The notes under the pieces are model-generated. The model did not search any database, was not told the origin of the DNA, and worked only from the letters and a program-made list of their open reading frames with translations. Below are positions 62,641 to 64,000 of a DNA stretch of 64,000 nucleotides, one piece after another. The first letter of the stretch is position 1. Each line of letters starts with the position of its first letter. Source of the stretch: Sva-07 sp963715825 (GTDB taxonomy: Bacteria; Actinomycetota; Acidimicrobiia; Acidimicrobiales; Ilumatobacteraceae); assembly GCA_963715825.1 (NCBI GenBank), contig CAVQSI010000007.1, positions 124,001 to 188,000 of the forward strand. Reading direction: 5' to 3'. The translations under genes were made by a program, and so were the position numbers.

Positions 62641-64000
62641 ACACTCCGACCGCGTTGCCGGCAAGGCCCGTCGCTCGCCCCGATGGGCCGCACGCCAGGT
62701 TCGTGCCAGGTACTCGACGTCGCAACCCGAACCTGTGGTGCCGGTACCCGTGCCAGACGGGGACCCGCCCACCCGTTTCGATCGGCACTGGTACGTCGCC
62801 AAGAACCCCGACGTCGGCGACGCCGGAATCGACCCGTGGGTCCACTACCGACATCACGGACGGTTCGAGGGTCGGTCGCCGCATGCCCTGTTCGATCGGG
62901 CATGGTACGAGGCCACCTACCCCGACGCTGTGGCTGACGGCGCGGACGCGTTCGAGGACGTGAGACGGCCAACCGGGGCGGACAGTCGCAATCCGAACGA
63001 GTTCCTCGACGTCGGCTGGTACCTGTCCAAACACCCTGAGGTCGGCGAGGCCGGGCTCGATCCGATCGAGCACTACCGCCTGCACGGGTGGCGCGAGGGG
63101 CGCCGGCCGGCCCCTCTCTTCGATCCGAACTTGGTACTTGGGCGACGTATCCCGACGTCGCGGCGTCAGACATCGATCCGTTCACCCACTATCTGAACGT
63201 GGCCGCGCCGAAGGACGCCATGCGAACCACCTCGAGCACGACACTGCGACCGGTCGCTACCGGCCGCCGGACGGGCTCATCCCGTGGTTCAGTCCGGTCA
63301 CGTTCACCGTCGACGCTGCACTCGGTCTGGCAGCCCACGGCTCAACGTGCTGTGCCGGGCTCGGCATCCGTCACATGACCGGCGGGCCCAACACAGCCAT
63401 CCAACTCGCGTATCGCTTGGCCGCGCTGGCCAACCCGTGCGGTTCATCTCGACCGACGCTCCGCTCGACGACGATGTCGCACCACTGTGGGCACACATGG
63501 CGAGCATCAGCGAGGTCGGCGCAAACTCCGAGAATGTCGAGGTCGTCGACGGCTCCGACCGCTTCGTCGGCGTGTCGATCGGCGAGAACGATCGTGTTCA
63601 TGGCCACTGCGTGGTGGACGGCGCAGTCAGTGAAAGCGGTGCTGCCGCTCGTCCGGCAGCAGCGATTCGCGTACCTGGTCCAGGACTTCGGGCCGCCTTC
63701 TTCGTCGTGTCGAGTCGAGTACGCCCTCGCACTCGAGACCTACGAGCTCGACCACATCCCGGTGGTGAACTCGCAATTCCTGCTCGATCACCTCGCGTCG
63801 GAACGGATCGGAAAATTCGCCGATCCAGGAATTCGTCGACAAGGCGACTCGTCTTCGAACCGACGGTCGACGGGAACGTCTTCCGGCCGAACGTGACCCA
63901 CGGCCTCGGCGAAGCGCCGACTGCTCTTCTACGCCGCCCACAGAACGGTCTGCGGAACTTGTTCGAGCTCGGTGTCGCTGCGCTGCAGCTGGCGGTGCAG
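62641..64000 (+). CDS. WsaF-like glycosyltransferase with N-terminal WY..NPDV repeats (cut by window edge)
   Basis: The N-terminal part has repeats of about 40 residues: FDRHWYVAKNPDVGDAGIDP, FDRAWYEATYPDAVADGADA, FLDVGWYLSKHPEVGEAGLD and, in another frame, a fourth around 63120-63200. Each ends in a HY-x-x-x-G-x-x-EGR motif, as in capsule-locus proteins. Next come IPWFSPVTFTVDAALG and GGPNTAIQLAYRLAAL, then FAYLVQDFG and LETYELDHIPVVNSQFLLDH, which resemble the N-terminal domain of the GT4 rhamnosyltransferase WsaF. At least five frame changes occur between 63100 and 63950, and the gene runs off the right edge. The start is unresolved. Confidence 0.62.

Overview
The window is GC-rich, uses many GTG starts, and packs its genes with 4-base stop/start overlaps. 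It looks like a chromosomal piece of a free-living actinobacterium. The gene content (ImuA'/ImuB/DnaE2 with actinobacterial LexA boxes, homodimeric AceE, a LipB-LipA fusion, a DUF222-HNH protein, secreted RxxDTR/GWF repeat proteins) fits the Acidimicrobiia, perhaps an Ilumatobacter relative. That placement is an inference. No rRNA, tRNA, CRISPR array, phage or plasmid gene was recognised, and no gene-free stretch exceeds 300 bases.

Layout. 1-6.7 kb: the SOS mutasome (dnaE2 cut by the left edge, imuB, imuA') under two LexA boxes, interleaved with a NUDIX hydrolase, an aspartate-less response regulator, a B12-binding CarH-like regulator, a NifU-N protein and a lipoprotein. 6.8-18.8 kb: a five-gene AAA+/VWA/SWIM set resembling E. 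coli yehLMPQ. It is split in two by a 5-kb block holding an HNH endonuclease, a PIN-type toxin-antitoxin pair, and a coupled nucleotidyltransferase-acetyltransferase-phosphotransferase operon. 18.8-23.4 kb: the lipoate / 2-oxoacid dehydrogenase operon (lpd, E2, lipBA). It runs with 4-base overlap into the SWIM gene. 24-31.4 kb: a thioredoxin-like lipoprotein whose first active-site cysteine codon is an in-frame TGA (probable selenocysteine), an AbiEi-like gene bracketed by 47-base palindromic direct repeats, several metabolic enzymes, MarR, ArgJ and a class III cyclase. 31.4-40.4 kb: an SDR, an L,D-transpeptidase, two tandem SpoIID-type wall proteins and RNase HI. 40.5-44.1 kb: aceE and a HhH-GPD protein. 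44.1-64 kb: a surface-polysaccharide locus (YfhO-like membrane protein, at least six glycosyltransferases, a GT39-type membrane protein, a Wzm/Wzt exporter, methyltransferases, two small coiled-coil proteins and a WsaF-like glycosyltransferase cut by the right edge).

How the parts fit. AceE with E2, Lpd and the lipoate-attaching fusion enzyme would make up a 2-oxoacid dehydrogenase system. The mutasome is the DNA-damage response. The wall enzymes and polysaccharide genes build the envelope, and four exported proteins share the same three-unit repeat module. Small intergenic palindromes of at least two families recur between genes.

Caution. Many genes, above all after 44 kb, need one-base frame changes to be read in full, often at homopolymers. 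This looks like consensus error in a draft assembly more than mass gene decay, so coordinates and ends of the affected genes are approximate. The TGA in the thioredoxin-like gene is different: the frame is intact on both sides.
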